DNA of 64,000 nucleotides from Hungatella sp. Lineage in GTDB: Bacteria; Bacillota; Clostridia; Lachnospirales; Lachnospiraceae. Where the stretch lies: assembly GCA_022792815.1 (NCBI GenBank), contig JAAWBS010000014.1, positions 27,853 through 91,852 on the forward strand, read 5' to 3'. A program made the position numbers and the translations under genes. The notes under the pieces were generated by a model. That model was not told the DNA's origin. It searched no databases and saw nothing but the letters and a program-made list of their open reading frames with translations. Shown in pieces: positions 54,746-63,472 of this stretch; position 1 is the stretch's first letter; every line of letters starts with the position of its first letter.

Positions 54746-54920
54746 GGCGGCCATGAGCCGACCGTCTTCACACAGAGCCGGGCAACGTGCCGGTGAACTA
54801 ACTGCTAACTGCGGCTAAGGCGCAAAAACCGCGCCTAAGCCTTAGTAAGCAGTGGATTTCACCTCTACTAAAAACGCCCGTGAATTGCTCTGTGCCAGAG
54901 ACGGTCGGCTCATGGCCGCC
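54746..54920. repeat. 175-nt near-perfect palindrome (rod-shaped RNA or MITE-like element)
   Basis: Perfect 22-bp terminal inverted repeat at 54746-54767 and 54899-54920. Inside, successive complementary blocks extend it almost to the centre: CACAGAGC with GCTCTGTG, CGGGC with GCCCG, GGTGAA with TTCACC, ACTGCT with AGCAGT, and GGCTaAGGCGC with GCGCCTaAGCC around a 7-nt AAAAACC loop at 54824-54830. There is no T-run, no clear promoter and no target-site duplication. The wider gap 54697-55066 (370 nt) holds no gene I can support; its right part (54921-55066) looks like degraded coding sequence on the minus strand. Confidence 0.8.
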
Positions 54921-55066
54921 TGTGTACTTCTCCGCCAAATTTTCCTTCTTGGCTGCCTGGATGAAATCCTGGTGGCTTTTTATGGTGGAAGTGCTGATTA
55001 ACTACATCTGCTTAAAAACTTATCCTAAACAGTTCCGCCTGAGCAAAGGCTGCTGCCCTGATAAAG

Positions 55067-55927
55067 TCATCCTCTCAGACAAAAAAAGGCCGCCAAATTT
55101 CCTCTCTCATTGCCCATGATGCGGTGGGAGAAAAGATATTGAGGGTTGCAGCGGGTGCAGATATCGGTTATCTGGATCTGTTCGGCAGGAACTCCCGCCT
55201 CTTTTAAGATGATCTCATTGGCTTTCCAGAGATCCAGCTGGTATCTGCCGTTTTCTTTTCGGTAGTACAGGGTTTCCTGGCGCTGTCGGCCAAATTCTCT
55301 CTGAAACTCCAGGACAACCTCCTCCCCCACCTCAAAACAGTCCTGGCAGATACTGGGGCCAATGGCGCAGAGCACATCTCGAGGGTCCGTGCCGTAGGCT
55401 TCTGCCATAGCCTCCAGCGTCACCTTACCCATGCGCTTTACGGTTCCCCGCCAGCCGGAATGACTCAAACCGATGGCCCTATGTACCGGGTCCGCAAAAT
55501 AGAGGGGCACGCAGTCCGCGTAAAAAGTCACCAGAGTAATCCCGGCCGCATCCGTAATCAGCCCATCCACGTCCCTGTAATCTCTCTGCCTTACGATCCC
55601 TTTCCCTGCATCTTCCTCCGTCACCCGTCTGATATTGGTGGTATGGGTCTGGTAAGACAAAACCATACGGTCCCGATCTACCCCCAAAGCCTTGGCCATG
55701 CGTCCGTAATTCTCCATCACATGGTCCGGCCGGTCCCCTCTGGTAAAGGTAAAATTCATAGTAGCATAGGGCCCCTCACTGACTCCTCCGATCCTGGTAG
55801 AAAACCCGTGAGCCACCATCCCTGTCTCCTCCAAAAGGGGAAACTCCAGATAGCAAACCCCCTCCCGATTCACCTCCCGCAAAACCCTCTCCCCCTGATT
55901 TCTCCTCTTCCAGTCTAATTCCATCAA
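55067..55927 (-). CDS. pgeF: Laccase-domain purine nucleosidase PgeF/YfiH family
   Basis: 286 aa. Cys/His motif pair FYADCVPLYFAD and LSHSGWRGTVKRM plus CTRCNPQYLFSHR mark the YfiH family, long called multicopper polyphenol oxidase but shown in relatives to act on purine nucleosides and peptidoglycan-related metabolites. Start at 55927. Convergent with prs. Confidence 0.88.
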   Translation of the reverse strand: MMELDWKRRNQGERVLREVNREGVCYLEFPLLEETGMVAHGFSTRIGGVSEGPYATMNFTFTRGDRPDHVMENYGRMAKALGVDRDRMVLSYQTHTTNIRRVTEEDAGKGIVRQRDYRDVDGLITDAAGITLVTFYADCVPLYFADPVHRAIGLSHSGWRGTVKRMGKVTLEAMAEAYGTDPRDVLCAIGPSICQDCFEVGEEVVLEFQREFGRQRQETLYYRKENGRYQLDLWKANEIILKEAGVPAEQIQITDICTRCNPQYLFSHRIMGNERGNLAAFFCLRG

Positions 55928-55956
55928 ATTCTCCCCTTCCGTCCTTCCCTAACATC

Positions 55957-56319
55957 TTAAAAGGCCCCTCGAATCACCCGAATCTTCTCTCCCGTGATGC
56001 TGACCACGTCAAACCTGCAGGGCGTCTCCTCTCTGTACCCGCGGCGATACAGATACCACAGAGCCGTATGTCGGATCTTCTGCTGCTTCTTTGGCGACAC
56101 CGCTTCCTCCGGATACCCATTCCTCGTATCCTTGCGGTACTTCACCTCCACAAAGACCAGATAATCCCCGTCCTCTGCTATCACATCGATCTCCCCCAGC
56201 CGGTCCCGGTAATTTCTCTCCAGGATCCGATATCCCCGACTCTCCAGAAAAGCGGCTGCCAGGTCCTCATAGCGAGCCCCTGTCTGCCGCCGGTTAATCC
56301 TCTCTCCTGCCACTGTCAT
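55957..56319 (-). CDS. yraN: UPF0102 (YraN) nuclease-fold protein
   Basis: 120 aa restriction-endonuclease-like fold: GARYEDLAAAFLESRGYRIL, ERNYRDRLGEIDVIAED, and YLVFVEVKYR carrying the D/E-x-K set. Overlaps the 3' end of rnhB by 26 nt. Confidence 0.93.
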   Translation of the reverse strand: MTVAGERINRRQTGARYEDLAAAFLESRGYRILERNYRDRLGEIDVIAEDGDYLVFVEVKYRKDTRNGYPEEAVSPKKQQKIRHTALWYLYRRGYREETPCRFDVVSITGEKIRVIRGAF

Positions 56320-56968
56320 CCTCCAGACGGAAATTTTTCAGAAATGTCTTCCTGTGGATGGGACAGGGCCCGTGGTGTCGAAGGGCCTCTATGTGGGCAC
56401 TTGTCCCGTAGCCCTTGTGTCTCTCAAACCCGTAAGCCGGATACAGCTTGTCATACTGGGCCATCAGCCGGTCCCTGGTCACCTTGGCCAGGATGCTGGC
56501 AGCCGCGATGGAGACGCTCTTGGCATCACCCTTGACGATGGGAATCTGTCTGATCTCGAGCCCGGGGATGGTCACCGCATCGTTTAGAAGGATATCCGGC
56601 ATCACCCCCAGCTTCTCCACAGCCTGTCTCATGGCCTCATAGGTGGCCTGCAGGATATTGATCTCGTCGATGCGTCCGGGATCCGCCATGCCGATGCCGT
56701 ATGACGCGGCCTTTGCGGTGATCTCATCGTAAAGCAGTTCCCGCTTTTTCTCCGACAATTTCTTGGAATCATTGAGATACAGGATCTGACAATCCTTGGG
56801 GAGAATCACGGCGGCAGCCACCACCGGTCCCGCTAGAGGACCTCTCCCGGCCTCGTCGATGCCGCAGATCAGGGAGCATGCACCATAGGTACGCTCATAT
56901 TCTTTCATGGCCTCCAGTCTGGCCAGCTCTTTTTCCAGTTTTTCTCCAGTCAATGGTCTCACTGCCAT
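56294..56968 (-). CDS. rnhB: Ribonuclease HII
   Basis: 224 aa from the ATG at 56968; a longer frame from 57046 overlaps the ylqF gene. Catalytic carboxylates in GIDEAGRGPLAGP; MADPGRIDEINILQATYEAM is conserved. Removes ribonucleotides from DNA and RNA primers. Distinct from RNase HI at 39464. Confidence 0.95.
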   Translation of the reverse strand: MAVRPLTGEKLEKELARLEAMKEYERTYGACSLICGIDEAGRGPLAGPVVAAAVILPKDCQILYLNDSKKLSEKKRELLYDEITAKAASYGIGMADPGRIDEINILQATYEAMRQAVEKLGVMPDILLNDAVTIPGLEIRQIPIVKGDAKSVSIAAASILAKVTRDRLMAQYDKLYPAYGFERHKGYGTSAHIEALRHHGPCPIHRKTFLKNFRLEDDSGRRED

Positions 56969-56972
56969 AGCC

Positions 56973-57848
56973 TTATTCCTCTTTCGTCTCGTTCTTTGGC
57001 GGGAATTCCAGTGTGATCCGTCCCAGTTTTCCGCTTCGGTAGTCATCCAGCAGCAGATTGGCCGCCTTCTTTAAGTCGTATTCGCTTCCCTTTGCAAGAC
57101 AGCCCCGAAGCCGGGCGATGGTCTCCAGCACAGCCATGGCCTCTGTCCCCGGCTCTCCTGCCGCCTCATCCCCGTAGCGGCCCCTCAGGGCCTCCGGGCA
57201 GCCCTCGCCGAGAAGCCGGATCAGCTCTGCTGCCAGCTCCTCCCGGTTGAGGATCTCGTCGTTGATGGAGCCGATGAGGGCCAGATGAAGCCCTACCTGC
57301 TGGCTCTCGAACCGAGGCCATAAAATCCCCGGAGTGTCCAGAAGTTCCAGGGTCTTGTTCAGGCGGATCCACTGGTTCCCCCTGGTCACTCCCGGCCGGT
57401 TGCCGGTCTTTGCGCAGGCTTTCCCCGCATAAGAGTTGATGAAAGTGGACTTTCCCACATTGGGGATCCCCACTACCATAGCCCTCACCGGCCGGTTTAA
57501 GATCCCCCTCCTTCGGTCCCTCTCCGTCTTCTCCCTGCAGGCCCGCCCGACGGCTGCCTGGATCTGCTTCATTCCGCCCCGATTTCTGGAGTCCAGCTTT
57601 ACCGCCTCCATGCCCTGACTCTGAAAATAAGACACCCAGGCTTCATTCCATCTCTCGCTGGCCAGATCTGCCTTGTTTAAGAGAATTAGACGGGCCTTTT
57701 GTCCTCCCAGCTCATCAATATCCGGATTCCTGCTGGAATAGGGGACTCTGGCGTCCACCAGCTCTATGATCAGATCAATCAGTTTCAAGTCCTCTTTCAT
57801 GGCACGTTTCGCCTTCATCATGTGCCCTGGATACCACTGTATATTCAT
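56973..57848 (-). CDS. ylqF: Ribosome biogenesis GTPase YlqF/RbgA
   Basis: 291 aa circularly permuted GTPase: G4 NKADLA (about residues 58-63) precedes the P-loop VGIPNVGKSTFIN (about 128). N-terminus NIQWYPGHMMKAKR is diagnostic. Acts in late 50S assembly. Cotranscribed with lepB and rnhB. Confidence 0.95.
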   Translation of the reverse strand: MNIQWYPGHMMKAKRAMKEDLKLIDLIIELVDARVPYSSRNPDIDELGGQKARLILLNKADLASERWNEAWVSYFQSQGMEAVKLDSRNRGGMKQIQAAVGRACREKTERDRRRGILNRPVRAMVVGIPNVGKSTFINSYAGKACAKTGNRPGVTRGNQWIRLNKTLELLDTPGILWPRFESQQVGLHLALIGSINDEILNREELAAELIRLLGEGCPEALRGRYGDEAAGEPGTEAMAVLETIARLRGCLAKGSEYDLKKAANLLLDDYRSGKLGRITLEFPPKNETKEE

Positions 57849-57861
57849 GTCCTGTTGCTCC

Positions 57862-58407
57862 TCATTCCACCAAACCTATCTCAACCAGGGGCAGCAGACG
57901 CAGCCACACCTTCCCCCGAATCTGTTCCCTCTTTACATTGCCGATATTCTCAAAACGGCTGTCCTCGCTCTGATCCCGGTTGTCACCCATCAGAAAGTAT
58001 TCGTCCTCTCCCAGAGTCACCGGGTTCTCCGCGATACCTGCCAGCACCACCTGGTCTAAGGCCCTTGACGCCTTCAGAGGACTGCCGTCGATGTGAACCA
58101 CACCGTCTATGACCTGCACCACCTCACCGGGCAGACCGATGACCCGTTTCACATTGGACTTGTGATCCTCCCGCTCAAAGACCACGATATCCAGCCGGTC
58201 CGGGTCCTTAAAATCATAGGTGAGCCGATCCATCAGCACCACGTCATCTCCTCGAAGAAGCGGTGCCATAGACTGTCCCATGATCCGAATCTGAGTGCCG
58301 AATCCATATACCACAAACCACGCCAGGGAGATGACCACCACGATATCCACGATCCAGCAGATCCCCCGCCGCAATGTGTTCGTCTCTTCTACCTGATAAA
58401 ATTCCAA
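57862..58407 (-). CDS. lepB: Signal peptidase I
   Basis: About 181 aa. One N-terminal transmembrane helix (WIVDIVVVISLAWFVVYGF), catalytic Ser in GQSMAPLL and Lys in VKRVIGLPGE; GDNRDQSEDSR closes the fold. Start: the upstream frame to 58485 runs through the rplS terminator, so the start is likely TTG at 58407, with AGGTG upstream; this is the least certain part. Confidence 0.9.
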   Translation of the reverse strand: MEFYQVEETNTLRRGICWIVDIVVVISLAWFVVYGFGTQIRIMGQSMAPLLRGDDVVLMDRLTYDFKDPDRLDIVVFEREDHKSNVKRVIGLPGEVVQVIDGVVHIDGSPLKASRALDQVVLAGIAENPVTLGEDEYFLMGDNRDQSEDSRFENIGNVKREQIRGKVWLRLLPLVEIGLVE

Positions 58408-58440
58408 ACTTACACCTGCCTTAAGTATGCTACGAAAGAA

Positions 58441-58466
58441 GGGACAATAAATCACTTTATTGTCCC
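58441..58466 (-). terminator. Terminator between rplS and lepB
   Basis: Stem GGGACAATAAA (58441-58451) with TTTATTGTCCC (58456-58466), 4-nt loop, followed on the minus strand by TTCTTTC. It may only partly block read-through into lepB. Confidence 0.75.
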
Positions 58467-58489
58467 TGGCGCATCGGAAAATCAACTGT

Positions 58490-58837
58490 TTACTTTACCA
58501 ATTCTTTTACCTTGGCGGCCTTGCCGACTCTGTCTCTCAAGTAGTACAGTTTCGCTCTTCTCACTTTACCTCTTCTCACCACTTCGATATTCACCACGAA
58601 TGGGGAATGAACCGGCCATGTCTTCTCCACACCGATTCCGTTGGAATTCTTTCTCACGGTAAAGGTCTCTCTTGAACCGCCGTTCTGTCTCTTGAGAACC
58701 GTGCCCTCGAAAATCTGGATTCTCTCGTTATTGCCTTCCTTGATCTTGTTGTGTACCCTCACGGTATCACCTACATGAAACTCTGGCACAGACTCCTTCA
58801 ACTGAGTTGCTTCAATGCTTTTAATAATCTCGTTCAC
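58490..58837 (-). CDS. rplS: 50S ribosomal protein L19
   Basis: 115 aa from the GTG at 58837 (AGGAGG upstream); the longer frame to 58900 has no ribosome site. [28 protein letters not shown] and [17 protein letters not shown] are universal L19 sequence. Confidence 0.97.
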   Translation of the reverse strand: MNEIIKSIEATQLKESVPEFHVGDTVRVHNKIKEGNNERIQIFEGTVLKRQNGGSRETFTVRKNSNGIGVEKTWPVHSPFVVNIEVVRRGKVRRAKLYYLRDRVGKAAKVKELVK

Positions 58838-58920
58838 TTGAAAACCTCCTGAAAATATGTTTGATGTTCTTAATACCCGGCTTCGGTAACAGCGGACCAT
58901 CTCTTATTTTAAAAACCAAT

Positions 58921-59691
58921 TTATTCTATCACAATCTCTTCTTCCCTGCAAGCCTTTTCTTCCGAAACCGTGATCTTTCTTAAAAATTCCTGTTCTTTTT
59001 TGGTCAAAACCGCGTGTTCCAGCAGATCCGGACGGCGCGTTAGCGTTCTCTTTATGGACTCCTGCCGCCGCCAGGTCTCGATATTTTTGTGGTGTCCCGA
59101 TAAAAGCACCTCCGGGACTCTCAGCCCCTCGTAGACCTCCGGCCTGGTGTACTGGGGATACTCCAGAAGATTGTCGTGGAAGGACTCGATCTGGGCCGAC
59201 TCCTCATTGCTCAGCACTCCCGGAACCAGCCGGGAGATACAGTCGATCATCACCATGGCCGGAAGCTCTCCTCCGGTGAGCACATAGTCCCCCAGGGACA
59301 GACTGTCGGTGACGATCAGGGACAGGGCCCTCTCATCGATCCCCTCGTAGTGGCCGCAGAGAAACACCAGGTCTTCCTCCCGGGACAGCTCCCTTGCGAT
59401 CTCTTGATTAAACACCGTTCCCTGGGGAGTCATATAGAGCACCCTGGGCCGTTTGCCCAGTTTCTTGCAGAGATCCTCGTAGGAGTCGCACACCGGGCCC
59501 GGCTGCATCACCATGCCGGCTCCGCCGCCGTAAGGGTAATCGTCCACCTGCCGATGCTTGTCCCGGGCATAATCCCGGATGTTGACGGCATTGACTCCGA
59601 TGACCCCTTTTTCCATGGCTCTCCCGATGATGCTGGTGTTTAAGCCCTCCCGGACCATCTCCGGAAACAGGGTAAGAATATGAAAATTCAT
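58921..59691 (-). CDS. trmD: tRNA (guanine-N1)-methyltransferase TrmD
   Basis: 256 aa from the ATG at 59691 (GGGAG upstream). Deep-knot SPOUT enzyme: FHILTLFPEM, GGGAGMVMQPGP and TRPEVYEGLRVPEVLLSGHH. Methylates G37 in tRNAs and prevents frameshifting. The C-terminus is about 30 residues longer than minimal TrmD. Confidence 0.96.
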   Translation of the reverse strand: MNFHILTLFPEMVREGLNTSIIGRAMEKGVIGVNAVNIRDYARDKHRQVDDYPYGGGAGMVMQPGPVCDSYEDLCKKLGKRPRVLYMTPQGTVFNQEIARELSREEDLVFLCGHYEGIDERALSLIVTDSLSLGDYVLTGGELPAMVMIDCISRLVPGVLSNEESAQIESFHDNLLEYPQYTRPEVYEGLRVPEVLLSGHHKNIETWRRQESIKRTLTRRPDLLEHAVLTKKEQEFLRKITVSEEKACREEEIVIE

Positions 59692-59714
59692 GGCAGGTCT
59701 CCCTCTCTCCTCCT

Positions 59715-60227
59715 CTATAAGTCCAGCAATCCGTCCAGGACATGGACCAGGACCTTTCCCGCCTCCAGATCCACGTTCAGGATACACTGCTTGATCGCCG
59801 GCAGCAACACCTTTTTCCCGTCCTCCATAGTGACCTCATAGACATCGTTGGCACCTGTGAGAAGCACATCTGTCAGGGTTCCCAGACTCTCCCCCTCATC
59901 CGTCACCACCGAAAGCCCGATGAGATCCACAATAAAGTTTTCATCCGGCCCCAGCTCCACCGCATGGTCCCTGGTGACCAGAAGATCCCGTCCCCTGTAC
60001 ATCTCCACGTCCTCGATGCGGTCATGGCCTTTGAATTTCAGGATCACCATGTTCTTAAAGAACTTTATCTGAACAATCTCCAGAGGAATCTGTCCCTTTC
60101 CCGTGTCCAGCAACACCTCTTTTAACTTCTTAAACCGTTTCGGGTCATCGGTTGTGGGAAATACCTTCACCTCTCCATGGACCCCATGGGTGGAGGTGAT
60201 CACCCCTACCCGCAATGTCTCTTCCAT
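59715..60227 (-). CDS. rimM: Ribosome maturation factor RimM
   Basis: 170 aa from the ATG at 60227 (AAAGGGT about 9 nt upstream). N-terminal RimM domain (LRVGVITSTHGVHGEVKVFP) and C-terminal PRC barrel (YEVTMEDGKKVLLPAI). Helps 30S assembly with S19. Cotranscribed with trmD. Confidence 0.94.
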   Translation of the reverse strand: MEETLRVGVITSTHGVHGEVKVFPTTDDPKRFKKLKEVLLDTGKGQIPLEIVQIKFFKNMVILKFKGHDRIEDVEMYRGRDLLVTRDHAVELGPDENFIVDLIGLSVVTDEGESLGTLTDVLLTGANDVYEVTMEDGKKVLLPAIKQCILNVDLEAGKVLVHVLDGLLDL

Positions 60228-60273
60228 ATTCAGCATACCCTTTCTCTATCCCCATGCCCATAAAGGCTAAAAC

Positions 60274-60310
60274 ATAAGACCGTCTTCCTGTTAAGGAGCG
60301 GCGGTCTTAT
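60274..60310 (-). terminator. Terminator or attenuator between khpA and rimM
   Basis: Stem ATAAGACCG (60274-60282) with CGGTCTTAT (60302-60310), 19-nt loop, followed on the minus strand by GTTTTAG. It splits an otherwise tight ribosomal operon. Confidence 0.7.
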
Positions 60311-60315
60311 CTCTT

Positions 60316-60543
60316 CTACTGGATCTCAACAACTACCTTTTTATCTTCCTTCGAGGCGGCTGCCTTGACGACAGAACGAATTGCCTTGGCAATCCTGCCC
60401 TGCTTTCCAATAACTTTTCCCATGTCGGATGGGGCTACCTTAAGTTCGACGACGGTCTCCCCGTCCTTCTCTGTCTCGGTAACAGTCACTTCCTCCGGGC
60501 GTTCCACAAGGGCTTTTGCCATTACTTCAACTAATTCTTTCAT
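60316..60543 (-). CDS. khpA: KH-domain RNA-binding protein KhpA
   Basis: 75 aa single KH domain with the GxxG loop GKQG (about residues 49-52). Binds RNA, and in relatives acts with KhpB in division and RNA metabolism. ATG at 60543 with GAGGTGA. Confidence 0.93.
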   Translation of the reverse strand: MKELVEVMAKALVERPEEVTVTETEKDGETVVELKVAPSDMGKVIGKQGRIAKAIRSVVKAAASKEDKKVVVEIQ

Positions 60544-60558
60544 ATCCCTCACCTCAGG

Positions 60559-60801
60559 TTATTGGATGCCGGCGATCTTAAGCAGCTTGCCAACAGTCTC
60601 AGTGGGCTGAGCACCTGTTGCCAGCCACTTCTTTGCTGCTTCCTCGTTAAACTTGATTACGCTGGGCTCCTGGTTCGGATCATAGTAACCAACTTCCTCG
60701 ATGAACTTACCATCTCTCGGAGATCTGGAATCAGCAACAACCACTCTATAGAAAGGAGCTTTCTTATGTCCCATCCTTCTCAATCTCATCTTTACAGCCA
60801 T
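60559..60801 (-). CDS. rpsP: 30S ribosomal protein S16
   Basis: 80 aa: [19 protein letters not shown] then [23 protein letters not shown], typical S16. ATG at 60801 with GGGAGGTG. A weak hairpin at about 60868-60897 separates it from ffh. Confidence 0.97.
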   Translation of the reverse strand: MAVKMRLRRMGHKKAPFYRVVVADSRSPRDGKFIEEVGYYDPNQEPSVIKFNEEAAKKWLATGAQPTETVGKLLKIAGIQ

Positions 60802-60910
60802 GTCAATCTCACCTCCCTTATCGGTTTTCCTTTCCAGTCTGTGCATTTTCGGCGCCAGACCATTTATAGACAAACACAGAATTTCTCTGTTTTGCTAACA
60901 AATTAACGGG

Positions 60911-62266
60911 CTAAAACGGCATCTTGAATTTGCCCATCATGCTGCCGAGACCGCCTCGGCGCTTTCCGCCCATCATACCAGGCAGCTGTTTCATCATCTT
61001 CTTCATCTGGTCAAACTGCTTGACGATGCGGTTGACCTCCTGAATCCCCACCCCTGCACCCTTGGCGATGCGCTGTTTCCTGGATGGATTTAAAATCGAC
61101 GGGTTAGCCCTCTCCTCTTTCGTCATGGAAAGGATGATAGCCTCCACCCGGTTCATGGCAGAATCATCGATGTCCATGCTGCCTTTCACCTGGCCCATAC
61201 CCGGCATCATACTCATGATACTGGCCATGCCGCCCATCTTCTTGATCTGATTCATCTGATCTAGGAAATCATTAAAGTCAAACTCAGCCTTTTTCAGCTT
61301 CTGGGAAAGCTCTCTGGCCTTCTCCTCATCCACTTCCAGTTCCGCTTTCTCGATGAGGGAAAGGATATCCCCCATACCCAGGATCCTGGAAGCCATACGG
61401 TCCGGGTAAAACTGTTCCAGATCGGAAAGCTTCTCCCCCATACCGATGTATAGAATCGGCTTTCCTGTCACGGCCTTGATAGAAAGGGCCGCGCCTCCTC
61501 TGGTGTCGCCGTCCAGCTTGGTCAGCACCACACCGTCGATTCCGATCTTCTGTTCAAAACTCTCTGCCACGTTCACTGCATCCTGGCCGGTCATGGCGTC
61601 CACGATCAGCAGAGTCTGAGTGACATCCACTGCCTTCTTGATCCGAGACAGCTCCTCCATCATGTCCTCGTCCACATGGAGACGTCCCGCGGTGTCCAGA
61701 ATCACCACATTATAGCTGTTCTTCTGGGCGTGCTCGACAGCGGCCCTGGCGATGTCCACCGGGTCCTGGCGCTCGCCCATGGAAAACACGGGAACTCCCT
61801 GCTTCTCCCCGTTGATCTGCAGCTGCTGGATGGCAGCAGGCCGGTACACATCACAGGCGGCAAGAAGCGGCTTGCGCCCCTTGGACTTCAGCTTCCCGGC
61901 GATCTTGGCCGTGGTGGTGGTCTTTCCTGCACCCTGGAGCCCAGCCATCATGACGACCGTGATCTCGTTGGTAGGCTTTAGGGCGATCTCCGTGGTCTCG
62001 GAACCCATCAGTGAGATCAGTTCTTCATGGACGATCTTGATGACCATCTGACCCGGTGTCAGGCTGTTGAGCACATCCTGACCCACGGCTCGTCCCTGCA
62101 CGGAACCGATGAACTGCTTTACCACCTTGAAGCTGACATCCGCCTCCAGAAGGGCCATCTTCACTTCCTTCAAGGCCGCCTTTACATCGGCCTCGCTTAA
62201 GCGGCCCTTGCCCCTCAGGTTTTTGAATACGTTCTGCAGTTTATCGGATAAACTCTCAAAAGCCAT
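60911..62266 (-). CDS. ffh: Signal recognition particle protein Ffh
   Basis: 451 aa from the ATG at 62266 (GGAGGGGAGGGA upstream). N-domain, SRP GTPase with GLQGAGKTTT and DTAGRLHVDEDMM, then the M-domain with Met-rich C-terminus (MKKMMKQLPGMMGG) that binds signal peptides and the SRP RNA. No SRP RNA gene is seen in the window. Confidence 0.97.
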   Translation of the reverse strand: MAFESLSDKLQNVFKNLRGKGRLSEADVKAALKEVKMALLEADVSFKVVKQFIGSVQGRAVGQDVLNSLTPGQMVIKIVHEELISLMGSETTEIALKPTNEITVVMMAGLQGAGKTTTTAKIAGKLKSKGRKPLLAACDVYRPAAIQQLQINGEKQGVPVFSMGERQDPVDIARAAVEHAQKNSYNVVILDTAGRLHVDEDMMEELSRIKKAVDVTQTLLIVDAMTGQDAVNVAESFEQKIGIDGVVLTKLDGDTRGGAALSIKAVTGKPILYIGMGEKLSDLEQFYPDRMASRILGMGDILSLIEKAELEVDEEKARELSQKLKKAEFDFNDFLDQMNQIKKMGGMASIMSMMPGMGQVKGSMDIDDSAMNRVEAIILSMTKEERANPSILNPSRKQRIAKGAGVGIQEVNRIVKQFDQMKKMMKQLPGMMGGKRRGGLGSMMGKFKMPF

Positions 62267-62314
62267 GGTGTCCCTCCCCTCCGGAATCTGCCTGTGATCT
62301 CCGTCACCTGTGTT

Positions 62315-62343
62315 ATCATACACGAAAAGCAAAAAGGTGTCAA
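62315..62343 (-). promoter_or_regulatory. Promoter of ffh, overlapping the ylxM terminator
   Basis: Minus strand -35 TTGACA (62338-62343), 17-nt spacer, -10 TATGAT (62315-62320). The -35 is part of the downstream arm of the ylxM terminator stem, so a single sequence serves both. Confidence 0.75.
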
Positions 62344-62361
62344 GTACTTTTTCTTGACACC
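62331..62361 (-). terminator. Intrinsic terminator of ylxM
   Basis: Minus strand stem GGTGTCAAG with CTTGACACC (62353-62361 and 62336-62344), 8-nt loop, then TTTTT. Lies 18 nt after the ylxM stop. Confidence 0.85.
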
Positions 62362-62379
62362 CACAAAAATCTGTCTTTT

Positions 62380-62721
62380 CTATATCTCTGTGATCCGCTC
62401 TGCCACATCCTCGGCTTTGTCCAACAGAGCCAGATCTTCGGTCTCCCGGTAATCCCTCAAAAGTTCTTTCATCTGTTCTGCCAGACTCCGGGTCCTCTGG
62501 AACTTCTCTACCAGATGAAGCCTCTCCTCATACCCCTCCAAAATCCGGTCGCACCGCCTGACCAGGTCATGGACTCCCTGTCTGGTCACCCCCTGTTCCT
62601 GGGCGATCTCGCTCAAAGACAAGTCGTTGAACACCACGTCCTCATAGACCCTGCGCTGATGCTGCGTCAAAAGTTCTCCATAAAAATCATACAAAAGTCC
62701 CTGTCGGACGATCTTTTCCAT
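62380..62721 (-). CDS. ylxM: UPF0122 (YlxM) helix-turn-helix protein
   Basis: 113 aa with sigma-region-4-like HTH (LSLSEIAQEQGVTRQGVHDLVRRC). Conserved partner of ffh in Firmicutes; thought to modulate SRP. Follows carD by 42 nt. Confidence 0.93.
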   Translation of the reverse strand: MEKIVRQGLLYDFYGELLTQHQRRVYEDVVFNDLSLSEIAQEQGVTRQGVHDLVRRCDRILEGYEERLHLVEKFQRTRSLAEQMKELLRDYRETEDLALLDKAEDVAERITEI

Positions 62722-62763
62722 CTCTCATCACCGCTGTCAGCATATCCCATAAACCGGTTTCTG

Positions 62764-63294
62764 TCAAGATCTTTCTCCCCCGATCCGCTCCATGATAAAA
62801 TGTTCCACCTCTTCTGCCGGAATCTTCAGCGGGATGGAGAGCTCCCGGTACAGATTCTCTTTCGCCTTCTTCAGATAACGCTCGTCCACCTCCGTCAGCC
62901 GCTTGCCCCGGGACATCCGGTCCTTCTTGCGGAAATACAGGGTCTTGATCATGCCCACCCACTGACGGCAGTCACAGGTTTTTAAGGCCTCTTTGTATCT
63001 TGATTCCCTCTGCCGGTCATCTAGGATCCCCAGTTCGTCCACCTCTCCGATCTCATCGATCAGGCAGTAGGCCTCCTCCTTTGACAGAACCGGCCGCAGG
63101 ATGCTTTTGTTGCCTTCCACCGGAGTCATGATCCGGTTTCCCTTTACCCCCACAGGTTCTAGGACATAATACTCCCGCTCCTGGGCCAAATTACCGGCAG
63201 ACATGGTGGTAATATCCGTCACCAAGCAAACCCCGGTCGTTCCATAGACAATATACTCTCCTTTTCCGAACAATCCGCTCATCCTTTCTTCCAT
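62764..63294 (-). CDS. CarD-family RNA polymerase-binding regulator
   Basis: 176 aa. N-terminal CarD/TRCF RNAP-interacting domain (FGKGEYIVYGTTGVCLVTDI) and a C-terminal helical DNA-contact domain. Two possible starts: ATG at 63294 (GAGG further upstream) and ATG at 63282, which lies too near AGAAAGG. Likely stabilises open complexes at promoters. Promoter at 63330-63359. Confidence 0.88.
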   Translation of the reverse strand: MEERMSGLFGKGEYIVYGTTGVCLVTDITTMSAGNLAQEREYYVLEPVGVKGNRIMTPVEGNKSILRPVLSKEEAYCLIDEIGEVDELGILDDRQRESRYKEALKTCDCRQWVGMIKTLYFRKKDRMSRGKRLTEVDERYLKKAKENLYRELSIPLKIPAEEVEHFIMERIGGERS

Positions 63295-63329
63295 CCATGT
63301 GGCTGTCCTCTACTCCTCATTATGTCTAT

Positions 63330-63359
63330 ATTTTACCATCTTATTCGGAAAAATGTCAG
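63330..63359 (-). promoter_or_regulatory. Probable promoter of carD-ylxM
   Basis: Minus strand -35 CTGACA (63354-63359), 18-nt spacer, -10 TAAAAT (63330-63335). I see no gene in 63295-63513 besides this and the terminator of the next gene. Confidence 0.55.
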
Positions 63360-63472
63360 TATTTTTTTCATTTCTTTTGGTTTTTGTGAATTCTTCCAGG
63401 GCTATGGCACTGATATTTTGTGCATCTTTTCACAAAATCCCATACAAAGCACTTGCCCGTCATAGGATGCAA

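Noticed and set aside
54746..54920. Palindrome as 6S RNA
   Set aside because: Rod shape and size fit, but the perfect 22-bp closing stem, absence of a clear central promoter-like bubble and lack of a promoter make it unlikely.
54880..55119. 79-codon plus-strand frame
   Set aside because: Starts inside the palindrome and runs into the pgeF stop; no ribosome site and no known domain.
60868..60897. Terminator between ffh and rpsP
   Set aside because: The stem (CAAAACAGA with TTCTGTGTTTG) is short and lacks a clean T-run; noted within the rpsP entry only.
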